7,292 nucleotides of DNA from Acidobacteriota bacterium (GCA_016201195.1 JACQDI010001001.1:1-7292), one strand, 5' to 3'; counted from the stretch's first letter, positions 1-6,213 are shown. Notes: generated by a model not told the origin, from the letters alone. Translations and numbers: made by a program.

Positions 1-1401
1 AAGATCGCGCACGACGCGGGCCTCGATTTGAAATACAGCCTGACCCCGTCGCTGACCCTCGACGCCACGCTCAACACCGATTTCGCCCAGGTGGAGGTGG
101 ACGAGGAGCAGGTCAACCTGACCCGGTTCGACCTGTTTTTTCCCGAGAAGCGGCCGTTTTTTCTGGAGAATTCGGGTACGTTCGAGTTCGGCACTGCGCG
201 CGAGGTGGAGATCTTCTTCTCCCGCCGCATCGGCATCTCCTCGACGGGCGACCAGGTGCCCATCGACGCCGGTCTGCGCTTGAGCGGTAAGGCAGGTAAA
301 TTCGACTTCGGCCTTTTGAACATGCACACGCGGCGCGTGTCGGACGTCACGCCTGCCAACAACTTCAGCGTGTTTCGCCTGAGCCGGGAGTTTGCCAACC
401 GCTCCTCGATCGGCGTGATCGCGGTCAGCCGGCAATCGACCACGCACTTTGACGGCGAGCGCCCCTGGAACCGCACCTTCGGCGCCGACGCCAACTTCGG
501 CTTCGGCCGCCACGCGAACCTCTTCAATTACTTCGCCAAGAGCCAGTCGCCGGGTCTGACCGGCAGCGATCACACCGCTGCCTCCTCCTTCGCGTACGAC
601 GACCTGCATCACCGCATCAACCTGGGCTACAACGAGGTCGGCAAGAACTTCAACCCCGAGGTGGGCTTCGTGCGCCGGGTCGGCTACCGCAAGCCGACCT
701 TCGGTTACCGCTACACGCACTACCCGGAGGGCGAGCACCTGCGGAGCATTTTCCCGCACTTCCAGTGGAACAGTTGGTACACGCTGGGGACCAACGACAA
801 GGAGTCCGGCTTCCAGCACTACCACCTCGACACGCGCTGGCAGAACGGCAGCAGCCTGGGCTTCGCCTGGAACCGGAACTTCGAACGGCTCGACAAGCCG
901 TTCGAGGTTTTTCCCGGCATCATTATTTCCCCGGGCCGCTATGGCTATAGCGAGGGGGTGCTCAACTACGGGACCGATCCCACGGCGCGATTCTTCACCC
1001 TGGGCAATTTTTCAGCGGGACGGTTTTACGGCGGAAACATCCGCACCATCAACTTCAGCGGCGGCTATCGGCGCAGCCAGAACATCACCTGGACCGGCAG
1101 TTACATCCGCAACTTCATCCACCTGCCTGAGGGGAAGTTCACGACCGACCTGGTGGGATTGCGCTTCAACTGGTCGTTCACGCCCAAGAGCTACCTCCAG
1201 GCGTTCACCCAGTACAATAGCCAGGCCGACCAAGTGGGGGTCAACGTGCGGCTGGCCCTGCTGAAGACCTCGAGCACGGGCTTCTTTCTGGTCTACAACA
1301 CCCGCGTCGCGACGATGGACTTCCTGGACGCACACGAGGCCGAGCGGCGCACCCAGAGCCGGGCGCTGTTCTTCAAGTTCAACTACTTGTTTGACTTCTA
1401 G
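1..1401 (+). CDS. DUF5916 outer-membrane beta-barrel protein, C-terminal part (5' end outside window)
   Basis: The frame is open from base 1 to the TAG at 1399-1401 (466 codons), so the start and the expected N-terminal part lie upstream. Near the left edge it carries the DUF5916 signature: NTDFAQVEVDEEQVNLTRF followed by FFPEKRPFFLEN at roughly residues 26-56 of the visible part. The rest alternates short aromatic-rich strands and ends in FFKFNYLFDF; a terminal Phe is typical of outer-membrane barrels recognised by the BAM machinery. Family members often carry a carbohydrate-binding family 9-like domain before the barrel; that part would be off-window. The biochemical function and substrate of the family are not established; an outer-membrane location is inferred. 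TTG or ATG codons inside the frame are not needed as starts because coding signal continues to base 1. The stop codon directly abuts that of the convergent SYLF gene. Confidence 0.88.
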   Translation, partial: KIAHDAGLDLKYSLTPSLTLDATLNTDFAQVEVDEEQVNLTRFDLFFPEKRPFFLENSGTFEFGTAREVEIFFSRRIGISSTGDQVPIDAGLRLSGKAGKFDFGLLNMHTRRVSDVTPANNFSVFRLSREFANRSSIGVIAVSRQSTTHFDGERPWNRTFGADANFGFGRHANLFNYFAKSQSPGLTGSDHTAASSFAYDDLHHRINLGYNEVGKNFNPEVGFVRRVGYRKPTFGYRYTHYPEGEHLRSIFPHFQWNSWYTLGTNDKESGFQHYHLDTRWQNGSSLGFAWNRNFERLDKPFEVFPGIIISPGRYGYSEGVLNYGTDPTARFFTLGNFSAGRFYGGNIRTINFSGGYRRSQNITWTGSYIRNFIHLPEGKFTTDLVGLRFNWSFTPKSYLQAFTQYNSQADQVGVNVRLALLKTSSTGFFLVYNTRVATMDFLDAHEAERRTQSRALFFKFNYLFDF

Positions 1402-2082
1402 TCAACTCTTCCTTCTCGACGAGTACTTCGACAGCGTGTCGATCAGCACTTGCGCCGAGGCCGGGGGCTTCTCGCCTTCCAGCAGAACCTGTTTCGGCGT
1501 GACCTTCTTGCCGTAGATGACCTTGTTGTCGTTTTGGTCCTGGCGCAGCGTGGCGCCGTTCAGCGAAACCCCGGCAAACAGGCCCCTAGAGCGCGAGTAG
1601 GAAAGAATCTCCGCGTGCATCTGGGCGTCGGTCTGGGCTTCGGCCGTGCGGCCCACCGGTCCGGCGGCCACATTCAGGTCGGCGCCTAGGGTGAACCTGC
1701 TGCTGAGCAGCTTTTCCACGCCCCGCTTGTTCATCACCAGCATCACCACGTCCACCGCCGTGCCGCCGATCTGGAGGCCGAAGCTGCCACCCTCGATGCG
1801 AATGGTCGAGGGTCCGCTCCATCCCTCCCCGTTGGCCGGGCGGCAGGAGATCACGCCTTTGCCGTACTTGGCGCCGAATCCGAAGCCGGCTTTCTTTAGC
1901 GAAGGCACAATAGCCACGCACTCGGACCGGTCGAGCAACTCCTGGGGAATCGAGCGCTCCTTGATGCCCATAACTTCGTCAAACACGGCCGCCGCTTCCT
2001 TCACGCGCTCGACCTCCTTGGGATCGGAGCCGAGCAGGCCGCCGGCCGCCACGAGCAGCAGAGTTATCATCCGTAGTCGCAT
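1402..2082 (-). CDS. Secreted lipid-binding SYLF (Ysc84-like) domain protein
   Basis: The product is 226 residues. It opens with a signal-peptide-like segment (MRLRMITLLLVAAGGLLG), so export to the periplasm or outer envelope is likely. The rest is a full-length SYLF domain: a helical start (about 22-50), CVAIVPSLKKAGFGFGAKYG (55-74), the GGSFGLQIGG loop (98-107), a variable middle, and SRSRGLFAGVSLNGATLRQD (163-182). Eukaryotic SYLF proteins bind phosphoinositides; in bacteria the role is unclear, so only lipid or membrane association is suggested. The start at 2082 is chosen because AGGAGGA lies 8 bases upstream; Met5 would be a poorer-spaced alternative. It is the second gene of an operon with the TonB-dependent receptor, with 14 bases between receptor stop and this start. 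The stop codon at 1402-1404 touches the stop of the convergent DUF5916 gene. Confidence 0.9.
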   Translation of the reverse strand: MRLRMITLLLVAAGGLLGSDPKEVERVKEAAAVFDEVMGIKERSIPQELLDRSECVAIVPSLKKAGFGFGAKYGKGVISCRPANGEGWSGPSTIRIEGGSFGLQIGGTAVDVVMLVMNKRGVEKLLSSRFTLGADLNVAAGPVGRTAEAQTDAQMHAEILSYSRSRGLFAGVSLNGATLRQDQNDNKVIYGKKVTPKQVLLEGEKPPASAQVLIDTLSKYSSRRKS

Positions 2083-2090
2083 CCGTTCTC

Positions 2091-2097
2091 TCCTCCT
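2091..2097 (-). promoter_or_regulatory. Shine-Dalgarno of the SYLF gene, overlapping the receptor stop codon
   Basis: On the minus strand AGGAGGA lies 8 bases before the SYLF ATG and shares its first base with the TGA stop of the TonB-dependent receptor (2097-2099). Ribosomes finishing the receptor would uncover or reload at this site, so translational coupling is plausible. The site fixes the SYLF start at 2082. Confidence 0.75.
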
Positions 2098-4544
2098 CAG
2101 GTCTTGCCCAAGAACCGCAGCCGCACGGTGAGGGCGCGGTGTTGCCCGCCGGCGTAGGTCAGGAATCCTGGCGAGTCAATGTTATTGTTTACCACATTTG
2201 GGTTTTTGTGGTTGGTGATATTGTTGAAGCCGGCCCGCCAGGCCCACTGCTGGTGCAACAAGGTGAAGCGCCGCTCCAGGTGCAGGTTGAGGCTGAAGAA
2301 CGCGGGCAGACGGCGGGAATTCGGCGGGCCGACCAGTTGCGCCTCTTCATTGACCACGCGGAAGGGGAAGCCGCTGCGGGTCTCCAGCCAGTAGGCGACG
2401 CTGAAATTGCGGAACAGCGCCGGCCACCCGGGCGGCGCCGGCAGCGGCGCCCAACCCCAGGTCTGAAAGCGATGGGGCGCATCCCAGCGCAGCGGGCCCC
2501 CGGCCTGCTGGGCGAACAGCGGGTCCTCCAGGCTGAAATCGAGCACGGCGTCGGAGCGCGCCGAGGAACGCGTATAGCCGGCTAGGAATTCGTACTGCCG
2601 GTGAAACGTGCGGCGCACGGTGAAGTCGATGGCGTGGTAGCGGTCGTTGCGGGCGTTGAAAAGCCCGAAGCGGTTGTGGCCGTTCGAGGGCGCCATGGGC
2701 AGGAAGGTGAAGCCCCGGCGCCCGTGCTTGTTGACGAAATTGACGCGCCCGTAAAAGCCTCCCCCCAGCGGGCGCTCCGCCCCCAGGCTGAGATTGCGAT
2801 AGGCCGGCGCCCGCAGCCGCCTGTCATCTACCAGGAAGTAGGTTTCGAGCGGCCCGGCGGTAGGGCTGCCGTCGCGGCCGTAGAAGTACGAGATGCTGCG
2901 CTGGTCGAGGTGCTGGCTCAGCGTGCGCAAGTTCAGCGCGTCACGGAAAATCCCGATGCCGGCGGAGAGCTTGGTTGCGCCCAACCACCGCGGCGCGAGC
3001 GCGATCGCGAAACGCGGTGAAACCAGCGGGTCGCGCACCAGTTGGTCCCAGTCGGCGCGCAGGCCGGCTTCCACGCTCACCCCCTCCCGCGGCGTCCAGT
3101 GATCCTGCAAGTAGAGCGCGGTTTCGAAGTTCCGGCGGCTGAACTCGTTGGGACCGGCAAAGGAAACCAGCCGGGCGAGGCTCATGTCCTCGCGCCGGAC
3201 CTCGTAATCGTGCCGGTCGACAAACTGGGTGAATCCGGAGCGCGTCACATCGGTCCCGCCCTTGATCTCGTGCCGGCCGGCTCCCTCGAAGGCTGGCAGG
3301 TAAATATTGGCCAGCCACTGCTCGCGGCCGCTCGACAGCTTTGAATCCACGAAGTAGTTTCCCGAGCGCCCCTCGGGGGAAAAGATGTAGGTTTGCTGGC
3401 CCTGGGGGATCTCACGGCGGAACCCGCGGCTCAAGGCGAAGCCGAACTCCAGCAGGCCGCCCGAGCCGAAGTAAACCTGGTCTTTCACGCTGTAAAGATA
3501 GAAGCGCTGGCGGTGGTCGACGGTGGTTTCGAGCGGGCTGAAGTAGTCCAGGCCGTTGCGTGGCGCGGTCAGGTAGTTGAGCAAGAAGCTGCCGGTCAGG
3601 ATGTTGCCGGGCTGCAAATTGACTTGGCCACGGATCACGTCGCCGACCCGCCAGCTCGAAGTACGGTCCTGGCCGCGCGGCAGCTCGTCGATCACGTTGA
3701 GGTCGTAATAGGTGTCGAAACCGTTGGAGAACCAGGTCCGCCCCCGCCGGATCGGCCCCGACACGGTGGCCCGCGGCGTCCACTTGGTGAGCACGAAGTT
3801 CTTGTGATGCTCGAGGCCTGGCACGAAGTTAGTGGCCGAAAAACGAAAGCGGTCATCGCCCATTCCCGTCTTGAGGTCGACCGAGCCGGCCGAGCCCTTC
3901 CCGGTCTCCGCGGCGAAGCGGGTGGTTTGCAGGTCGAGCGAGCGTACGGCGTCGATGGACAACCGGGCGTCGAACCTGCCGTTCACCGGATCGGTGATGT
4001 TGAAGCCGTCGAGCGTCCAGTAGGTTTGATCGGCCGCCCCGCCCTGCACGTGGATGTCGCCGCGCGTGTCCTGGATCACGCCCTGAAACATGGGCAGCGC
4101 GTTGCGCAAGTCATGAGCGGCGGCGAAAGGGACCTCCAGGATCTCGATACCCGTCAGCTTCTGCTGAGCGGCAGGCTGCTCTGGGTCGATCGCCGGCGGG
4201 GAATACACCACGTCCACCTGCTCCACGAACTCCCGCTGATGGTTCAGCACCAGAGTCAGCTCGTTTTCACCCTCGCCGACCCGTATGCGCTGGTTCTTTA
4301 GGGCAAAAAACCCCTCCTGGTCGGCCGAAACCAGGTACTCGCCCGGGGAAGGTGTGTTCCACGTGAAACGGCCGGTGGGGTCCGAGCGCACAGGCGGAAA
4401 GCCGGCGATGGCCACCCGGGCGCCCGCCACCGCCACGCCGTTCTCGTCCACGACCCGGCCCAGGATCGCCACGTCCGCGCGGGCCCCAGGCAGGAGGCTC
4501 AGGATAAGACTCAGCAGGAAATACAATCGGCCGCCGTACAGCAT
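2097..4544 (-). CDS. TonB-dependent outer-membrane receptor with N-terminal carboxypeptidase-regulatory-like domain
   Basis: This 815-residue protein begins with a signal peptide (residues 1-23, likely cleavage after GARA). Residues about 25-105 form a carboxypeptidase-regulatory-like beta-sandwich (ILGRVVDENGVAVAGARV, then DPTGRFTW and PGEYLVSA). A plug domain follows at about 125-230, with the markers IHVQGG, WTLDGFNITDP and AAETGKGSAGSVDLKTG. The remainder is a 22-strand-type barrel rich in Arg and aromatic residues, ending ALTVRLRFLGKT. This layout matches the Oar-like receptors expanded in Acidobacteriota and Bacteroidota. They import or bind substrates using TonB-ExbBD energy, but the ligand cannot be read from sequence. 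The ATG at 4544 is chosen because it gives a complete signal peptide; its Shine-Dalgarno is weak (only a GGGT-like stretch). It is the first gene of the operon with the SYLF protein. No frameshift is seen over 2.4 kb. Confidence 0.9.
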   Translation of the reverse strand: MLYGGRLYFLLSLILSLLPGARADVAILGRVVDENGVAVAGARVAIAGFPPVRSDPTGRFTWNTPSPGEYLVSADQEGFFALKNQRIRVGEGENELTLVLNHQREFVEQVDVVYSPPAIDPEQPAAQQKLTGIEILEVPFAAAHDLRNALPMFQGVIQDTRGDIHVQGGAADQTYWTLDGFNITDPVNGRFDARLSIDAVRSLDLQTTRFAAETGKGSAGSVDLKTGMGDDRFRFSATNFVPGLEHHKNFVLTKWTPRATVSGPIRRGRTWFSNGFDTYYDLNVIDELPRGQDRTSSWRVGDVIRGQVNLQPGNILTGSFLLNYLTAPRNGLDYFSPLETTVDHRQRFYLYSVKDQVYFGSGGLLEFGFALSRGFRREIPQGQQTYIFSPEGRSGNYFVDSKLSSGREQWLANIYLPAFEGAGRHEIKGGTDVTRSGFTQFVDRHDYEVRREDMSLARLVSFAGPNEFSRRNFETALYLQDHWTPREGVSVEAGLRADWDQLVRDPLVSPRFAIALAPRWLGATKLSAGIGIFRDALNLRTLSQHLDQRSISYFYGRDGSPTAGPLETYFLVDDRRLRAPAYRNLSLGAERPLGGGFYGRVNFVNKHGRRGFTFLPMAPSNGHNRFGLFNARNDRYHAIDFTVRRTFHRQYEFLAGYTRSSARSDAVLDFSLEDPLFAQQAGGPLRWDAPHRFQTWGWAPLPAPPGWPALFRNFSVAYWLETRSGFPFRVVNEEAQLVGPPNSRRLPAFFSLNLHLERRFTLLHQQWAWRAGFNNITNHKNPNVVNNNIDSPGFLTYAGGQHRALTVRLRFLGKT

Positions 4545-4579
4545 GTCAGACCCGCACCCGCTAACGGACAGGCGCCACC

Positions 4580-4588
4580 ATCATAGCA
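4580..4588 (-). promoter_or_regulatory. Candidate extended -10 promoter for the receptor-SYLF operon
   Basis: On the minus strand the sequence reads TGCTATGAT, which matches the extended -10 pattern TGnTATAAT with one mismatch. It ends 35 bases before the receptor ATG, giving a 5' leader of about 28 bases. The -35 position 17 bases upstream reads CAAAGG and is poor, as is allowed for extended -10 promoters. Confidence 0.42.
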
Positions 4589-4694
4589 TCCCGTGGGGTG
4601 AGCCTTTGGCCCGGGCCGAAGATGCAGGGAGGTGAGACGCCGGCGCGTGCCGAGGCGCTGCGGGAACAGCCGCCCGGCAGGCTCGCGGATGATC

Positions 4695-4723
4695 TTGACT
4701 TGTAGGTCGAAGTGAGGTGTAAT
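4695..4723 (+). promoter_or_regulatory. Candidate sigma70-type promoter reading into the toxin-antitoxin island
   Basis: TTGACT at 4695-4700 and TGTAAT at 4718-4723 are separated by exactly 17 bases; each hexamer has one mismatch to consensus. It points toward the DUF4258 remnant, but about 220 bases lie between, so it may have belonged to a gene that is now lost. Confidence 0.35.
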
Positions 4724-4951
4724 CAGGGGCGTTGCCGTCGTGAGTTTCCGGTTTTCGGGAGGGTCAGGCGCACTCGGTCGCCCGACACCGAGCCCGCAGG
4801 TCGTAGCGGCGCCGGCGGTGCTGACACGGGACGGGGTCGAGGCTGGGCTGGATGATCCGGAGCCGCCGGTCGTCCTGACACGGTGGAGTAGCCCACTACC
4901 GACGTTTTTGACTGCTGCGCGAATGTGCAGTAGCTTAGAGGTTGGGAGTGC

Positions 4952-5141
4952 ATGGTCGGATACTGAAGCGAATACGCGAGTTGGTGGTGTCGACGCCGAT
5001 ACTGTCATGACGACACACGCCGACGAGGAAGCCGACGAAGATGGCTTAAGCGTTCTCGACATGGAAAGTGTGATCCTTACGGGTGCAATTGTGGAACGAC
5101 AAAGGGATCGTGAAACTCACAAGAGAGAGGCGACGCTCCGA
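4952..5141 (+). pseudogene. Broken DUF4258-family toxin
   Basis: The family pattern is readable only by joining frames. ATG at 4952 (MVG) is followed in another frame at 4960 by ILKRIRELVVS, then RRY at 4994-5002 in a third frame. From 5004 it continues VMTTHADEEADEDG and LSVLDMESVILTGAIVERQ, then RDRET. The order IRELV, T-HA-EE, DGLS-D-ES-ILTG-IVERQ-DRET is that of DUF4258 proteins (about 80-95 residues), usually the toxin-side partner of a YgiT-type zinc-finger antitoxin. Single extra bases at about 4993 and 5003 and one missing base near 4959 explain the frame changes. The C-terminal third, normally KYLV-G through a final ITVY strand, is absent: coding signal runs straight into the zinc-finger gene. 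A GGGAG stretch just before 4952 could be its ribosome site. The toxin should be inactive. Family assignment rests on recalled motifs, not a search. Confidence 0.68.
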
Positions 5142-5368
5142 TGCGAGAACTGCGGTCGTGGCGGGGCCCAGTTACGACATGTGACCCGAAGCTACGGTAA
5201 GGGCCCCGCTCCAGCCTGTTGGTTGTCGAGAACGTCCCCGTTGTGAGTTGCCCTCACTGCGGCGCGACGTACCTCACGGCTGAAACCCTTCACGAAATGG
5301 ACCGTATCAAGGCCCGCCGGCGCAGCCTTGCCAGGCAGTGCAACGTAGCCGTCGCCGAGTTCGTTTAG
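5141..5368 (+). pseudogene. Broken YgiT/MqsA-type zinc-finger antitoxin
   Basis: The first half reads CENCGRGGAQLRHVTRSYGKG from 5142 in the same frame as the DUF4258 remnant. The second half, one frame away, reads SLLVVENVPVVSCPHCG, ATYLTAETLHEMDRIKARR, then CNVAVAEFV before the TAG at 5366-5368. Two CxxC pairs, an intervening VENVPVVSC and a terminal VAVAEF are typical of the YgiT finger family (about 75-85 residues), the zinc-binding N-terminal domain of MqsA. One base appears lost in the GGGCCCC run at 5201-5207. The ATG at 5141 overlaps the first Cys codon out of frame, so the original start is also damaged, probably by the deletion that removed the toxin's C-terminus. As it stands the original protein cannot be made without frameshifting. 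It is the downstream partner of the DUF4258 toxin, the order expected for this type II module. Confidence 0.72.
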
Positions 5369-5387
5369 CAGCGGTTCAAAAACCCCT

Positions 5388-5461
5388 GCCTAGCAAATTA
5401 AGGATTCCTGTCGCGCGTAAGCGGCAACAGGGCGCTGCAGGCGACGGCCAAGAGCAGGCCG
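5388..5461 (+). repeat. Module-end repeat, copy 1 (interrupted), attC-like left arm
   Basis: GCCTAGCAAA (5388-5397) and a 31-base block starting GGCGCTGC (5431-5461) match copy 2 at 9 of 10 and 28 of 31 positions. In copy 1 the two parts are separated by 33 extra bases (5398-5430); in copy 2 they are contiguous. It starts 20 bases after the zinc-finger stop codon. The expected right-hand box (GTTRRRY) is not visible before the next toxin start. Confidence 0.6.
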
Positions 5462-5502
5462 ACAAAGTCCCGCCGGTGCGGCTGATACAATGAGCCCGGA
5501 GC

Positions 5503-5810
5503 ATGTTCGGAGATCAGGTTCACGCCGGAGGCCGTCGATGACCTGCGTACGTACGGCAAGCAGGAGCGCAAGTGGATTATGGTATGGACGATATCGAATC
5601 GTGCCTGAAGCATGAACCGGGTCGGGAAACAAGAGACAACAAGAAAGAAAAGAAACTCAGGCCGAACCGACTGGCGGAGAGGGAGCTTAGGGTCGACCGT
5701 TTCCGAGTTTTTTACGACATCGACGAGGGAGCGGCTTTGATCAAGATTGAGGCGAGGGACACAAACGCGGGAACCTCCTGTACGTTCGGGGCGAGGAAAT
5801 CCAGCTATGA
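5503..5810 (+). pseudogene. Broken RelE/ParE-family toxin
   Basis: Joining three frame changes restores a nearly complete toxin of about 100 residues: MFEIRFTPEAVDDLRTY, KQERKWIMDDIESCLKHEPG, RETR with a Lys-rich stretch, LRPNRLAERELRVDRFRVF, YDIDEGAALIKIEA, and finally GHKRGNLLYVRGEEIQL. This is the RelE/ParE mRNA-interferase or gyrase-poison fold; which target cannot be told here. The lesions are one extra G in the GG at 5509-5510, a 5-base tandem duplication (TATGG at 5578-5587), and one lost base near 5755-5757. In addition, the usual Trp before ELRV is Arg (an apparent TGG to AGG change), and the Lys stretch is longer than usual. The TGA at 5808-5810 overlaps the antitoxin ATG as ATGA, so the toxin came first in the operon. 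It must be non-functional as read. Confidence 0.8.
5578..5587 (+). repeat. 5-base tandem duplication inside the toxin gene
   Basis: TATGG occurs twice in a row. Removing one copy restores the frame from KQERKWIM directly into DDIESCLKHEPG, so this looks like a slippage duplication that inactivated the toxin. Confidence 0.7.
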
Positions 5811-6058
5811 AGACGATTGCCATCTCGCGCTGCGCTAGGAGCGTCCAAGCGGTCCTCAAGCGAGCACGCCGGGAAAACGTGATTCTGAGATCGCCGGAAG
5901 ACGAGGAGTTCATTCTTGCCGAGGTCGATGACTTCAATCGCGAGATCGAGCTGGCGCGGCAGAACCGGCGGTTGATGAAGTTTCTAGATGCTCGTGCCCG
6001 TCAAACCAAAACGGTCTCGTTGGAAGAGGCCAAGACGCTGCTGGGCTTGACCGAGTAG
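5807..6058 (+). CDS. Phd/YefM-like antitoxin of the RelE/ParE module
   Basis: The product is 83 residues and intact. Residues 1-45 (MKTIAISRCARSVQAVLKRA, then ENVILRSPEDEEFILAEVDD) fit the beta-helix-beta DNA-binding and dimer domain of Phd/YefM-like antitoxins. The C-terminal half (EIELARQNRRLMKFLDARAR, then TVSLEEAKTLLGL) is a helical, toxin-wrapping type tail ending in the common LGL. The start at 5807 is preferred over an in-frame GTG-less upstream extension to 5747, because ATGAAGACGATT begins at the toxin stop (ATGA overlap), has AGG at 5794-5796 as a modest ribosome site, and gives the usual length. The upstream extension codes in the toxin's own sequence. Such antitoxins usually repress their own operon. 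With the partner toxin broken, this is an orphan that may be neutral or may protect against related toxins. Subfamily is not certain. Confidence 0.75.
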   Translation: MKTIAISRCARSVQAVLKRARRENVILRSPEDEEFILAEVDDFNREIELARQNRRLMKFLDARARQTKTVSLEEAKTLLGLTE

Positions 6059-6085
6059 CGTGGCGTGAGCCAGCCGTGGCGCACG

Positions 6086-6126
6086 GCCTAACAAAGGCGC
6101 TGCCGGCGACGGCCGAAAGCAGGCCG
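6086..6126 (+). repeat. Module-end repeat, copy 2 (contiguous), attC-like left arm
   Basis: This 41-base unit starts GCCTAACAAA and continues with the 31-base GGCGCTGC block shared with copy 1. It starts 28 bases after the antitoxin stop codon. GCCTAAC fits the integron attC R'' consensus RYYYAAC exactly. Confidence 0.6.
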
Positions 6127-6193
6127 CGCCAGGTCGTCAGGCCGACCGGCGGAGGCCACCGGAGGCGCCGTAGGCGCAGGCGCCTTGACAGCC
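6086..6193 (+). other. Possible degenerate attC-like imperfect palindrome
   Basis: The left end (GCCTAACAAAGGCGCTGC) pairs with the right end (GCAGGCGCCTTGACAGCC at 6176-6193): the inner AAGGCGC-TGC pairs fully except for one unpaired base, and the outer seven bases pair partly. The overall size, about 108 bases, and a single extrahelical base agree with integron attC sites. The right box is GACAGCC instead of GTTRRRY, so the recombination point is not intact. Part of the right arm is also the -35 box of groES, so the match could be partly coincidence in GC-rich DNA. Confidence 0.3.
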
Positions 6194-6213
6194 AGACCGC
6201 TTCTCGCTATCAT
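6185..6213 (+). promoter_or_regulatory. groESL sigma70-type promoter
   Basis: TTGACA (6185-6190, perfect -35) and TATCAT (6208-6213, -10 with one mismatch) are 17 bases apart. Transcription should start around 6220, inside the CIRCE element, leaving a leader of about 84 bases before groES. Repressor bound at CIRCE would block this promoter. Confidence 0.8.

Larger units (their letters stand above)
4545..4951. other. Stretch without a recognisable gene
   Basis: About 400 bases separate the receptor start from the first toxin remnant. Open frames exist on both strands, but none shows a family signature, a convincing ribosome site or codon use like the neighbours. One plus-strand frame ends plausibly at the TAG at 4701-4703 after AEALREQPPGRLADDLDL, which could be the tail of a lost gene, but I cannot assign it. 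The motif CTGACACGG occurs twice (near 4820 and 4875). Apart from the two promoter candidates listed separately, I see nothing definite. Confidence 0.5.

Noticed and set aside
1450..2131. Plus-strand frames antisense to the SYLF gene
   Set aside because: They are shadows of a gene with strong family motifs, and lack ribosome sites.
3393..4301. 302-codon open frame on the plus strand, antisense to the receptor
   Set aside because: It is a GC-rich shadow of the receptor gene with no family motif or ribosome site, while the opposite strand has an unmistakable plug and barrel.
4511..5062. 183-codon minus-strand frame overlapping the receptor start
   Set aside because: It has no recognisable domain, overlaps the receptor signal peptide and the likely promoter, and opposes the clear DUF4258 pattern on the other strand.
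4740..5246. A single 168-residue protein spanning the DUF4258 core and the first zinc-finger pair
   Set aside because: The first 70 or so residues have no family resemblance, the DUF4258 N-terminus lies in other frames, and the frame ends after the zinc-finger frameshift. It is an accident of decay, recorded as two pseudogenes.
5398..5937. 179-codon minus-strand frame across the RelE/ParE region
   Set aside because: The plus strand gives a clear toxin-antitoxin pair there; this frame has no family signal.
5388..6126. CRISPR array
   Set aside because: There are only two imperfect copies, over 600 bases apart, with genes between them.
6164..6184. Rho-independent terminator upstream of groES
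   Set aside because: GGCGCC boxes can form a stem, but no T-run follows; the next bases are the -35 hexamer.
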